Both the position numbers and the translations under genes were made by a program. Below, piece after piece: positions 7,875-17,900 of a stretch of 64,000 nt of DNA (positions within the stretch are counted from its first letter, which is position 1; each line of letters opens with the position of its first letter). Source of the DNA: a bacterium (lineage in GTDB: Bacteria; Desulfobacterota; DSWW01); NCBI GenBank assembly GCA_028277985.1, contig JANQFG010000273.1, positions 95,743 through 159,742 on the forward strand. The letters are read 5' to 3'. Below the pieces are notes generated by a model. It saw only the letters and a program-made list of their open reading frames with translations, searched no databases and was not told the DNA's origin.

Positions 7875-10259
7875 ATGACCACGAGCCGCAGGGACGTCGC
7901 AGAAACCGGCCGACTCGACGTAGAGGAGCTCAGGCGAGGCAGCGAGCATCTCCGCCTGGCGCTCCAGGCTGCCCGCATGGGCACCTGGGATTGGGATTTG
8001 GAGCAGAACCGGGTCGTTTGGTCGGAAGAGACTCATGAGATCTTCGGCACCGCTCCTGAAAACTTCGCCGGCACCTACGAGGCGTACCTCGATCTGGTCG
8101 CACCTGAGGCCAGAGAGGATACGGATCGGATCGTCAGGAGTTTCTTGGAAGAACCATCCGAGCTGGGTGTCATTCAGTTCGACCACCCGATCGTGACATC
8201 CGATGGACAGCGAAAATGGGTGGAAGCGCGGGGCAGGCTCTTCACGAATGAGGAGGGCCGTTTCACACGGCTGATCGGCGTGGTCGCCGACATCACGGAG
8301 AGCAAGCGGTCGGAGGAACTGCTGCGCGAGAGCGAAAAGATGTTGAATGCCACCGGCCGGATGGGCAAGATCGGTGGCTGGGAGCACGATCTTACGACCG
8401 GAAAGGCCGTCTGGACCCGGGCCCTTTACGACATCATCGAAATACCCCCCGACCGGGAGCCGCCGGGAACCGACGAACACCTGAGCTACTATCCCCCGGA
8501 CTCCCGAGAGATTCTGGAGCGAGCTTACAATGAAACCGTTCTGAACGGCACGCCCTTCGATCTCGAGTTGCAGATCCATACTGCAAAAGGGAATCTGATC
8601 TGGTGTCGGGTTCAAGGCGAGCCGCTGCATAGAGACGGCGAATGCGTGGCGATGAGCGGCATCTTCCAGGACATCACGGAGCGAAAACGGTCCGAGGAGC
8701 AGGCGAGAGAAACCATGGCGCGGCTGCAGCTCGCCATGGAAAGTGCAGAGGAGGGTTTGTGGGAATGGGACATGAAGACGGATCTGGCCACCTTTAACGA
8801 TGTCGCGTTGCGCATGCTCGGCTACGAGCCGGACATGCAGCCCATGCCGGGCGAATGGTGGTTCACCCAGATGCATCCGGATGATCGCCCCTTTGTGGAA
8901 GAGGCGTACAATGCGTTCATTTCAGGAGCCTCACCGAAATACAGCATCGAATTCCGGCTCCGGCGAAAGGACGGGGACTACGCCTGGGTCGCGTCCACCG
9001 CGGGGATTACCCGCAGAGACAAGGAAGGCCGCCCCCTGCTCGTGGTCGGCATTCACAGGGAGATCACCGAACGCAAACGCACCGAAGAGCAGGCGAGGGA
9101 AGCGACGGCGCGCTTGCATCTCGCCATGGAAAGCGCGGATGAAGGCTTGTGGGAATGGGATTTCGAGACGGACCGGGTGACCTTCGACGAAGTCGCGTTG
9201 GGAATGCTCGGATACGACTCGGATTTTCCGCCCCAGCCGGGTGAATGGTGCATAGGCCAGATTCATCCGGATGAACGTCCTGAGGTGGAACGAGCCTATG
9301 AGGCCTACGTTTCGGGAACCTCGCCCAAATACAACGTTGAGTTCCGCATAAGACGAAAGGACGGGGAGTACACGTGGATCGCATCCACTGCAAAGACGGT
9401 TCGCGCTGACAGCGAGAGACGCCCCCTGCTCATCGTCGGCATCCATCGAGACATCACCCAGCGCAAGCTGGCGGAGAGAGAGCTCGCGGAATACAGGCAG
9501 CACCTGGAAAAGCTGGTCGAAGCGCGTACTGCTGAACTGAAGACGGCGAACAAAGAGCTCGAGGCCTTCGCCTATTCCGTGTCTCACGACCTCCGCGCGC
9601 CGCTGCGGGCCATCGAAGGCTTTTCCCGCATCCTGCTGGAGGACTACGTTGCTCAGCTGGACGAGGAAGGCCAGCGGCTGGGCACGATCATTCAAGAGAA
9701 CACCGGCAGGATGGGTCAGCTCATCGACGACCTCCTCGCATTTTCGCGCCTGGGGCGAACCGCCATGCACCCATCCGAGATCGACATGAAGAACATGGCG
9801 ATCGCCATCTTTCATGAAGCGGTCACCCCGGAAGACCTGGAAAGGGTCTCTTTCAATGTTTCCGACCTGCCGAGATCGGTGGGCGATACGAACTTGATGC
9901 GCCAGGTCTGGATGAATCTCTTTTCCAACGCGCTCAAATTCTCAAAGCTTCGTGAACCTGCTCTTATCTGGGTGACTTCAGAGGAGAGAGAAGATGAGGT
10001 GATCTATTCGGTGCGGGACAACGGCACCGGATTCGATCCCAAATACAAGGAGAAGGTATTCGGGGTCTTCCAGCGCCTGCACAGCCAGCGAGAGTTCCCG
10101 GGCACCGGGGTGGGCCTGGCACTGGTGCAACGCATCATTCACCGCCATGGCGGGCAGGTCTGGGCGGACGGCGAAATCGATAAGGGCGCCACGTTGAGCT
10201 TCTCGCTGCCGACACGCAAGGAGGATAGGATATGGAACACGAAGAATGCGAAATCCTGA
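7875..10259 (+). CDS. Multi-PAS sensor histidine kinase
   Basis: 794 residues with no clear membrane helix, so probably cytoplasmic. Four PAS/PAC units occupy about residues 25-535, each ending in a DITERK-type PAC motif. A coiled coil (LVEARTAELKTANKELEAFA) leads into the HisKA box SVSHDLRAPLRAIEGFS with the phospho-acceptor His, then HATPase_c with DNGTGFDPKYKEKVFGVFQR and GTGVGLALV. This organisation resembles phytochrome-type kinases that pair with small receivers. PAS units 3 and 4 are near duplicates, also at DNA level. The gene overlaps the response regulator gene by 28 bases, so the two are partners. Confidence 0.9.
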   Translation: MTTSRRDVAETGRLDVEELRRGSEHLRLALQAARMGTWDWDLEQNRVVWSEETHEIFGTAPENFAGTYEAYLDLVAPEAREDTDRIVRSFLEEPSELGVIQFDHPIVTSDGQRKWVEARGRLFTNEEGRFTRLIGVVADITESKRSEELLRESEKMLNATGRMGKIGGWEHDLTTGKAVWTRALYDIIEIPPDREPPGTDEHLSYYPPDSREILERAYNETVLNGTPFDLELQIHTAKGNLIWCRVQGEPLHRDGECVAMSGIFQDITERKRSEEQARETMARLQLAMESAEEGLWEWDMKTDLATFNDVALRMLGYEPDMQPMPGEWWFTQMHPDDRPFVEEAYNAFISGASPKYSIEFRLRRKDGDYAWVASTAGITRRDKEGRPLLVVGIHREITERKRTEEQAREATARLHLAMESADEGLWEWDFETDRVTFDEVALGMLGYDSDFPPQPGEWCIGQIHPDERPEVERAYEAYVSGTSPKYNVEFRIRRKDGEYTWIASTAKTVRADSERRPLLIVGIHRDITQRKLAERELAEYRQHLEKLVEARTAELKTANKELEAFAYSVSHDLRAPLRAIEGFSRILLEDYVAQLDEEGQRLGTIIQENTGRMGQLIDDLLAFSRLGRTAMHPSEIDMKNMAIAIFHEAVTPEDLERVSFNVSDLPRSVGDTNLMRQVWMNLFSNALKFSKLREPALIWVTSEEREDEVIYSVRDNGTGFDPKYKEKVFGVFQRLHSQREFPGTGVGLALVQRIIHRHGGQVWADGEIDKGATLSFSLPTRKEDRIWNTKNAKS

Positions 10260-10672
10260 TCGTCGAAGACAATCCCCATGATGCCGAGCTGGTGGTTCGT
10301 TCATTGAAGAAGAACAACCTGGCGAACAGCCTGATCGTGGTTGAGGACGGTGAGGAGGCGCTCGACTTCGTCTTCGGACGAGGCATGTTTGAAGGCAGGG
10401 ATGTATCCAGGCCCCCCAAAGTGATCTTCCTGGATTTGAAACTTCCGAAGGTGGACGGTCTCGAGGTCCTGAGGCAGGCGAAATCGAACGAACATACCAA
10501 GAAGATTCCGATCATCATCGTCACCTCTTCCAAGGAAGATCCGGACATTCAAGCCGCATATGATCTGGGTGCCAACAGCTACGTGGTGAAGCCGGTGGAT
10601 TTCGATGTCTTCGTGAAGACCATGAACCAGCTCGGTTTCTACTGGCTGGTTGTCAACGAGAAGCCACTATAA
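10232..10672 (+). CDS. Single-domain response regulator (RcpA-like receiver)
   Basis: 146 residues comprising one REC domain and nothing else. The acidic pair is in LIVEDNPHDAEL, the phospho-acceptor Asp in VIFLDLKLPKVDGLEVLR, the switch Thr in IIIVTSSKED and the Lys in YVVKPVDFDVF. The extended loop before the phospho-site (DFVFGRGMFEGRD) is typical of RcpA-type regulators that partner with PAS/phytochrome kinases. An AGGAGG Shine-Dalgarno inside the kinase gene precedes the ATG at 10232. It probably works as a phosphorelay shuttle or by protein interaction, since it has no output domain. Confidence 0.92.
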   Translation: MEHEECEILIVEDNPHDAELVVRSLKKNNLANSLIVVEDGEEALDFVFGRGMFEGRDVSRPPKVIFLDLKLPKVDGLEVLRQAKSNEHTKKIPIIIVTSSKEDPDIQAAYDLGANSYVVKPVDFDVFVKTMNQLGFYWLVVNEKPL

Positions 10673-10693
10673 GAGAAGGGAAACGAAATCCCC

Positions 10694-13600
10694 ATGACCC
10701 AAGAGCTACGCATCCTGATCGTGGAAGATCTCCCTTCCGATGTGGAACTGGCAGAAAGGGAGCTGCGAACCGTACTCGCGGAGCACACACTGCATGTCGT
10801 GGATAACGAGAGAGACTATTTCGATGCGCTCACTTCCTTTGCGCCCGATCTGATCATCTCGGACTATATGCTTCCCGCCTTCGACGGCCTGACCGCGTTA
10901 CAGATAGCCAGGGAGAGGCTTAACTTCGTGCCTTTCGTCATCCTCACCGGCTCCATGAACGAAGATACTGCCGTTGAATGCATGAAGGCCGGGGCGGATG
11001 ATTATGTGATCAAAGAGCACATGAAGAGGTTGGGCCCGGCAGTACTCAGCGCCCTCAACAAGAAGAAGGCCGAAAGGGAGCGCCATCAGGCGATCGAGTC
11101 GCTCCGGGGCAGCGAGGAACGACTCAGGCTGGCCCAGGAAATCGCGGAGATCGGCGACTGGTCGTGGGACATCCCGACCGGCCGGGTTAATTGGTCCGAT
11201 CAGACATACAAGATATTCGGAGCCCCTCGAAAGGAACCCTCATTCGATTTCGCGAGATCTTTCGTCCATCCCGACGACCTGGAAGTGTGGCAGACCACGG
11301 TTGAAGAGGCGGTCGAGAAGCAAGAACCCTTTACCCTCGACTACCGGGCCGTACGCTCCGATGGAAAGACCGTCTGGGTGCACAACGAGACCAGGTCCAT
11401 ATTCAACGACAGGGGGGAGATTGCCGGCTACATCGGCACGATTCAGGACATCACTGAGCTTCACCACGCTCGAGAAGAAGCCAGCCGCGCTTTGCGTATC
11501 CTTCAGTTCGCTATCGAGCAGATTCCGATCCCCGTGATCATCGCCGAAGCGCCGCATGTGGACATTTCCCACATCAATCAGGCGGCCGAGGATTTGCTGG
11601 CGAAGACACCGGACGACGTGAGGGGAATTCCTCTGGAGGAGCACCGCGAGTTCTGGCCGACCTTCTACCCGGACGGCACCCCCTATCGCCCTGAAGATCT
11701 GCCACTCACTCGCGCCGTCCAACGCGGCGATGTGATCTGGAACACCGAGATCATCATAAGGCGGCAAGACGGCGACCACTGGGTATCGGCCAGCGCTGCA
11801 CCGTTGCGAGACGAACAGGGGCGGATCATCGCAGGGATCGTGGCCTTCCCCGACCTGACCGAGCGCAAGCGGGCGGAGTTGCAGCTGAAAGAAGCCATCC
11901 TCCGACAGAACGAAGCGGTAAAAGCGGGAAATGTCGGTTTGTGGGATTGGAATCTGGTTACGAACAGTGTGCACTACTCGACAGAATGGAAGGCACAGAT
12001 CGGATACGAGGATCATGAGATCAATGACGACTTCGAAGAATGGAGAAGTCGTATCCATCCCGACGACCTGGAACCCACGGTCCAGAAGGTTCAGCACAGC
12101 GTAGAGGAAAGAAGCCAGGACCATCAGGTCGAGTTCCGGTTCCGCCACAAGGACGGATCCTATCGTTGGATTCTAGCCAAAGCATCGGTTCTTCAGGATG
12201 ACGCAGGTCGACCCGTCCGGATGCTGGGTTCTCACGCAGATATCACGGAGCGCAAGCAGGCGGAAGATGCCCTGAGAGAGAGCGAAGAGAGATACCGGGG
12301 ACTCTTCAATGAAGCCCTCGACATGATTCATATGGTGGATCAAGACGGCAGGATCAAAGACGCGAACCCGGTTGAACTGGCAACGATGGGCTATTCACGC
12401 GAGGAATACATTGGGAAGCCCATCATGGAGCTGATCCATCCGGACAATCGAGTTGAGACGGCAGGAAGACTGAAAGACGTGCTTGCGGGAAGAGAGATCC
12501 GGAGATTCGAGACGGCCCTGGTCAACAAACAAGGCGAGAAGGTCTTTGTGGAGGCGAATGCCGTCCCCCAGATCAATGACGGGAAGGTCGTGTCTGCAAG
12601 AGCGATCCTCAGAAACGTCACCGAGCGAAAACTCGCCGACGAGGAGAGGGCACAGCTGGAGGAGCAATTCCATCAGGCACAGAAGCTCGAGTCGATCGGC
12701 CGGCTTGCCGGCGGTGTGGCTCACGATCTGAACAACCTGCTCGCCCCGATCCTCGGCTACGGTGAAATGCTCCTGGAGGACGCCGTCGGGGTCGACCCAC
12801 GCAGAGAGCCGCTGGAAGAGATCGTGGAGGCGAGCATGCGGGCAAGGGATCTGGTGCGCCAGCTCCTTGCCTTCAGCCGCAAGCAGGCACTCGAATTCAA
12901 GCACATCGAGGTGAACACCCTCCTCAAGAATTTCGAGAAACTCCTTCGCCGTACGATCCGTGAGGATATCGCCATTCATCTGAATCTTGCCGAGCCTCTT
13001 CCGTCCATCAAGGGGGATGTGGGCCAGCTGGAACAGGTCGTCATGAATCTTACCGTCAATGCCCAGGACGCCATGCCGGACGGCGGCACCTTGACCATCG
13101 AGACCGCACTGGCCGAGCTGGACGAGAGTTACGCGGCAGAGAGACAGGGCGTAGTCCCCGGATCCTATGTCATGCTGGTAGTCAGCGACAGCGGATGCGG
13201 TCTGGACGCTGATGTGCGCGAACATCTTTTCGAACCCTTCTTCACAACCAAGGAAAAGGACAAGGGCACCGGCCTGGGCCTTGCGACCGTCTACGGCATC
13301 GTGAAGCAACACGGCGGAAACATCTGGGCCTACGGCGAGCCCGGTATGGGGGCGAGCTTCAAGGTCTACTTACCCATAACGACCGAACCCGCGGACGGCA
13401 AGGAAGAGATTCTGAGAACACCTTCCGACTTGTTCGGCTCGGAAACCATTCTGCTGGTGGAAGACAGCGGACAGTTGAGGAAGCTCGCCCGCACCATTCT
13501 GAAGCAGAGGGGGTACACGGTCCTTGTCGCCGCAGGCGGAAAGGAAGCGCTTGCACTGTTGGAGCACCACGAAGGGCCGGTACACATGCTCCTGACCGAT

Positions 13601-13804
13601 GTGGTCATGCCCGACATGAACGGCAAGCAACTTTTCGAACAGATATCGGCTCGTTATCCGGATATCAAGACTCTCTACATGTCCGGCTATACCGACGACG
13701 TGATCGTCCACCACGGCGTCCTGGAAGAAGGTGTCCACTTCATCCAGAAACCCTTCCCGGTCAACGCCCTGGCCATCAAGGTCCGCGAGTTGCTGGATCA
13801 GTGA
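10694..13804 (+). CDS. Hybrid histidine kinase: REC, PAS array, HisKA, HATPase, REC
   Basis: 1036 residues. An N-terminal receiver (about 5-125, Asp in LIISDYMLPAFDG) is followed by four PAS/PAC units (about 135-640). The HisKA box is LAGGVAHDLNNLLAPILGYG, of the HDLNN type common in complex hybrid kinases. HATPase_c follows (SGCGLDADVREHLFEPFFTT, GTGLGLATVYGI). A C-terminal receiver (about 915-1036) has LLTDVVMPDMNGKQL. The N-terminal receiver suggests that the upstream kinase/regulator pair feeds into it. It lies 21 bases downstream of the response regulator on the same strand, so the three genes form a probable multi-step phosphorelay. Confidence 0.9.
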   Translation: MTQELRILIVEDLPSDVELAERELRTVLAEHTLHVVDNERDYFDALTSFAPDLIISDYMLPAFDGLTALQIARERLNFVPFVILTGSMNEDTAVECMKAGADDYVIKEHMKRLGPAVLSALNKKKAERERHQAIESLRGSEERLRLAQEIAEIGDWSWDIPTGRVNWSDQTYKIFGAPRKEPSFDFARSFVHPDDLEVWQTTVEEAVEKQEPFTLDYRAVRSDGKTVWVHNETRSIFNDRGEIAGYIGTIQDITELHHAREEASRALRILQFAIEQIPIPVIIAEAPHVDISHINQAAEDLLAKTPDDVRGIPLEEHREFWPTFYPDGTPYRPEDLPLTRAVQRGDVIWNTEIIIRRQDGDHWVSASAAPLRDEQGRIIAGIVAFPDLTERKRAELQLKEAILRQNEAVKAGNVGLWDWNLVTNSVHYSTEWKAQIGYEDHEINDDFEEWRSRIHPDDLEPTVQKVQHSVEERSQDHQVEFRFRHKDGSYRWILAKASVLQDDAGRPVRMLGSHADITERKQAEDALRESEERYRGLFNEALDMIHMVDQDGRIKDANPVELATMGYSREEYIGKPIMELIHPDNRVETAGRLKDVLAGREIRRFETALVNKQGEKVFVEANAVPQINDGKVVSARAILRNVTERKLADEERAQLEEQFHQAQKLESIGRLAGGVAHDLNNLLAPILGYGEMLLEDAVGVDPRREPLEEIVEASMRARDLVRQLLAFSRKQALEFKHIEVNTLLKNFEKLLRRTIREDIAIHLNLAEPLPSIKGDVGQLEQVVMNLTVNAQDAMPDGGTLTIETALAELDESYAAERQGVVPGSYVMLVVSDSGCGLDADVREHLFEPFFTTKEKDKGTGLGLATVYGIVKQHGGNIWAYGEPGMGASFKVYLPITTEPADGKEEILRTPSDLFGSETILLVEDSGQLRKLARTILKQRGYTVLVAAGGKEALALLEHHEGPVHMLLTDVVMPDMNGKQLFEQISARYPDIKTLYMSGYTDDVIVHHGVLEEGVHFIQKPFPVNALAIKVRELLDQ

Positions 13805-14292
13805 TACAGGGGCCTTGGCGGCCGTGAGAATCCCATGTGGATATCCCACTTCGTGATGCGCCCCCTCCCCGTAAGGTTGCCCATATCCTCAGCCAGTCCA
13901 GGTAGGGCCTGCGCTCGCTCTTCGGCTGATCATGTTGCATCGTGCTTCACCTAACCTCTTGTATCTATGTGTTTGTTTCCCACCACGATGGGGACCGGCA
14001 GACCAGAGTTCCGACCCACGAAGAAGCGGCCCCTTCAATTGGTCCCTGAATACGTAGACGAAGAGTCACAAACCGTAAGGACCAAGCGCCGGCTCGTCGG
14101 CACTCCCCCTTTCGTTGCCGCATCAGGAAATAGCCAAACAAAACAACCGCAATCAACATGTTGCGCCTGCTCATTCGACCCTTTGAAGGCATTCCTTCCC
14201 GATGGCCGACAGGAGGGCACGACCGTTGCAGATCAAAATCAGGTCGTTTTCGGAGGCAAGAATTGAACCATACTATAATATGTATAGAATTG
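13805..14292. other. Gene-poor spacer between hybrid kinase and CopG antitoxin
   Basis: About 490 bases with no convincing gene. Short open frames exist on both strands (for example 13967-14266 plus and 13965-14192 minus), but none has a good ribosome site, coding-like composition or a recognisable motif. The region may contain decayed sequence. In particular I looked for a BrnT-type toxin upstream of the antitoxin gene and found none. Confidence 0.5.
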
Positions 14293-14322
14293 TTGCAAAA
14301 AGTACATAACCCATGCTAGGAT
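14293..14322 (+). promoter_or_regulatory. Probable sigma-70-type promoter of the CopG antitoxin gene
   Basis: TTGCAA at 14293-14298 and TAGGAT at 14317-14322 are separated by 18 bases, upstream of the ATG at 14364. The surroundings are AT-rich compared with the rest of the window. Confidence 0.45.
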
Positions 14323-14335
14323 ACGAACGTGAGCG

Positions 14336-14350
14336 ACGTGAAATTCACGT
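14336..14350. promoter_or_regulatory. Inverted repeat, possible autoregulatory operator
   Basis: ACGTGAA-A-TTCACGT is a perfect palindrome with a single central base. It lies 13 bases before the start codon of a ribbon-helix-helix-type protein and just downstream of the probable promoter. Antitoxins of this kind commonly bind such sites to repress their own operon; binding here is inferred. Confidence 0.5.
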
Positions 14351-14363
14351 GGAAAGAGGATCT

Positions 14364-14636
14364 ATGAAGAAGCGAACAAAGAAGAGGATTGAATACACCG
14401 ATGAAGGTATCGGTGATGTCCGTGTAATCGACGATTTCCTGCCCCCCCCTGAGGAACTCGCCTTCAGGGAGGAGACGACGAAGGTCACCATTGGGCTCAG
14501 CAAATCGAGCGTCGAGTTTTTCAAGCGGGAGGCCAGGAAACATGGAACCCCGTATCAGAAGATGATTCGGCGACTGCTGGATCTCTACGTGATGCGACAC
14601 CGGGACTCGGGCCGGCACCGCACGCCTACTCGATGA
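14364..14636 (+). CDS. CopG-family antitoxin (BrnA-like), without a partner toxin
   Basis: 90 residues from the ATG at 14364, chosen because AAAGAGGA lies just upstream; the open frame reaches 14313 but without a ribosome site. The C-terminal half, KVTIGLSKSSVEFFKREARK then GTPYQKMIRRLLDLYV, matches the CopG antitoxin ribbon-helix-helix family that normally neutralises a BrnT-type RNase. The N-terminal half is charged (MKKRTKKRIEYTDEG). No toxin gene of the expected size and sequence is visible on either side, so this is an orphan antitoxin or a stand-alone repressor. Confidence 0.7.
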   Translation: MKKRTKKRIEYTDEGIGDVRVIDDFLPPPEELAFREETTKVTIGLSKSSVEFFKREARKHGTPYQKMIRRLLDLYVMRHRDSGRHRTPTR

Positions 14637-14842
14637 TATGTGGGCTGGGGGGTGAGAAAAATCCTTCCCAAAACAGACAAGATGTTGACGCGCGGGAGGG
14701 GTTCTCCAGGTCTGGGGATTTCGCGACAACTACTTGATAGTATTGAGAAAAGCCCTCTTCCGATGGGTTTGGCCCCGAATTTGCTCTCCTGCCCTCTTAT
14801 CAGGATGTACAGGTTACGGCAACAACCGTAGGAGCAAACATC

Positions 14843-14968
14843 ATGGATCGGGATTCTGTCAAGGAGCCGTTCGGAATCGGGCGGCTATGGAATGAAGTGA
14901 CGATCCTGAGAGGTGTATTGATCGTGTCCTCGATTCTCTTCCTCGTCCTCGCCTTTTGTCCGCCCTAG
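14843..14968 (+). CDS. Small single-pass membrane peptide (41 residues)
   Basis: ATG at 14843 is preceded by GTAGGAG with eight bases of spacing, a good ribosome site. The product is 41 residues with a polar N-terminus (MDRDSVKEPFG) and a hydrophobic helix (GVLIVSSILFLVLAF) ending CPP. It finishes convergently, overlapping the last bases of the helicase gene on the other strand (stop at 14965). I know of no homologue; the evidence is the ribosome site plus one plausible transmembrane helix. Confidence 0.4.
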   Translation: MDRDSVKEPFGIGRLWNEVTILRGVLIVSSILFLVLAFCPP

Positions 14969-17900
14969 AATTCAACCGGTACGAACCGGTCGGCTCGTGA
15001 GAAGTACAAGCCCAGCTCTTTCACCTTCGCACCGGTGATTCGTGTCCATGTTTCCGCATACAGCCGGACCTGTGGTGCATACTTCGCGACGAGTGCTTCC
15101 GGCTTGCCGCCCGGAAGGCTGTCCGTCTTGTAGTCGACGATGACCCACCCGTCCGGCTCCTCGAAGGCCAGGTCCATTACTCCACGAACCAGGGCCGGGA
15201 CGGCGCCCTCACGCTCCATCAGAATCTCGAAAGGGACTTCCACGAGGCGTCTCCGGCTGGCCAGGGCCCTCTGCCAGATTTCCGCTTTCATCACAGCCTT
15301 GACCGCTTCCACGGCGGTCGTCGCCACGGCCAGGTCCAGATCCTGTTCCAGAACCGCTGCCTTCGCTACTTCCGCGAGATCGGCGCCGGGGTTCTCCATG
15401 GCAACCTGCAGCAGGGTGTGAATGACCGTTCCCCACTCCACACCGTGCTCTCCGTCCTCGTGATCTTGCAGCCCTTGATCGGAGTTGGGGCCGGAGTTCG
15501 GGGACAGCCACCGATCTCCCTCAGGCAGCGGCTGCAGCGGACTGCTTCCCAAGCTCGGAGCCGTCTCCAGGGCGTACCGTTTCGCTGCAATGACTTCCAG
15601 CGTATGGCCGGAAGCCGCCTCGAGGCGATTCGAAAGCCCTTGACGTGTCTCTTCGATCTCCATCTCGGTGAGGGGCCTTCGGTTTCTTTCGGGACAGGAC
15701 CGGGGGCCGGGATCCGGAAGCTCGGCTCCGTCATCCAAGAAGGGCTCGAAGGCCTTCCATGGGCTCCAACGCTTCTTTCCCTTCCCCAGACGTCGGCTCA
15801 CGATCAGGGCACGCCCGGCACGGGTGGCGGCAACGTAGCGAAGCCGTAGAGCCTCTGCCGCAGAGAAGGCCCGCTCCCTTTCAGCGACCTCTTCCCACTC
15901 CTTGGGCTGGGCAAGCACAGGCTGCTGGTACCCTCGCTTGGGCCCTTGAACAAGCATGTGCCCGAGCGTGCGATTCCCCGAGCGATCGATGTGGGTCTGC
16001 ACTCCGTGATCGTAATCGCCAGAGGGACTGGCAAGAAACACGACCGGGGCTTCCAGCCCCTTGACCTTGTGCAGGTTCATGATCCGCACCAGGGGCCTCT
16101 CGCCCGACCGAACGGAGATCCCATCGTACGCCGTCTCCGCGTGGACCAACTCCCCCAGGCCCTCGACGGCCTGTTCGCTCGTCCACATCCGTGTCTGTGC
16201 GTCCCGGAGAATCTCGATCGCCTTGGCGAGACTCCCCGCCTCGACGTCCCCACCCGGACGGCTGCCGGCAAGGACCAGCAACCCAAGGTGTGCCACGATT
16301 TTCTCGAGGGCAGTCGGAACGGGAAGCCGGGCCAGCCAGCGCGCGTAGCGTCGGAGGCGCTCGAAGGCGTCCCGAAAGGCCTCCGTCTCCGCGTCGGCCA
16401 AGCCCTTCTCCGGCAAAGGCTCCCTGTAGGAGAAGCGACCGCCCGCCTTCTTGAAGGCGTAGAGCGCCGTGTCGCTCACGCCGAAGAGCTCGCTCCTGAG
16501 CACGGCCAGCAGGCAGACGGGATCGTCCGGATAGATCACCGCGCGCAGGCAAAGGTGAAGAAGCCGGAGCTCATCCACCTCGTTCAGCAGGGTACCGCCG
16601 CTCACCTGGTTTGGAATACCGAGATCCTGAAGCTTCCGGGCGTACTGACTGAGATGTTTGCGTTTATAGGTGACGATCATGAAATCGTCGGGGGTCATGC
16701 CGGAGTCAATGGCTGCCCGGATCGTGCGAGCGATGCGGTCGGCTTCGTATTCGATCGCCTGGTCCGCATTCGAGTATTCCTCCGGGATCGAAAGTGCATA
16801 CAGGCCGGTCAACTCCCCCTCGTTTCCTCCGGGCCGACCGGGCTGTAGGGGCACATAGCGGGGAGACTCCTCCGAATCCCGTGCGGGAAACCTGTCGCTC
16901 GTGACCGTCGCATCTTCGGGTTCCTCTTTCGCAGGCTCGAAGACCTGGTTGACCCATTCGATGATCCCGTCCGTGGTCCGGAAGTTCACGGAAAGCTCCA
17001 GAAGAATCCCCTCTTCTCCCCTCTCGCTGCCTCGACGGATCATGGATTTGACTTCGTTGTAGGTAACGATGTCCGCCCGCCGGAATCGATAGATCGACTG
17101 CTTCGGATCTCCCACGACAAACAACGAGCCGGGCCGAGGGATACATTTTCGCCATTCGGTCTCCCCGGAATCCGTGGCCGTCAGAAGCATCATCACCTCG
17201 GCCTGGACCGGGTCCGTGTCCTGGAACTCATCCACCAGGAGGTATCGGAAACGACCCGCAAAATATCTTCTCACATGGGGCTTGTCCCGGAGGAGCTCGG
17301 CCGCCTTGATCAGGAGATCCTGGAAATTGAGCAGCCCCGCCTGCGCCCGCAGACGGTCGTAGATTTCCCGGGCACGGAACAGTACCCGCAGAATCGTGGC
17401 GTAGCGGATCTCGTGCCAGGCACGCAGGGCGGGCCCGACCACATCTTCACGAAACTTCTCCCAGCGGGCCTCCTCCCTCTTCGCGTCGTCCCTCGAGAAG
17501 CGCCCCTCCTGCATCCACTCCTTCTGGACCACCCTCCCCTTTCTGTCGAAGAGCGCCAGCACCTCCATGAGATGACTCGGCGTGCTCAAATCCTCGTAGT
17601 GGGATATGATCCTTGGCAGGCGCTTGAACTGGGGAATCAGCGAATCGTTCCCCGAACGAAGCGGAAGGTCCGGGCCCATTCTTCGCATGTGCGCCACGTA
17701 TTCCTCGAGGGCTGCGCGTGCGCCGGTCAGATCCAGACCCTCCGCCGCCTCTTCCGGCGCGGGCCATTCGTCCACGTCAGGAAAGTCGGCGAATCGAACA
17801 AAGGCGCCCTCCAGGTCCTCCACCGTGAGGCCGAGTCGATCCAGTCGCGAACGCAGGCCGGCCGTATCTTCAAATAGAAGGTCGGCCGTCAACTCGTCCC

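Noticed and set aside
13967..14266. Open frame of 99 residues upstream of the antitoxin, considered as a toxin
   Set aside because: No BrnT motifs, no ribosome site and coding-unlike composition.
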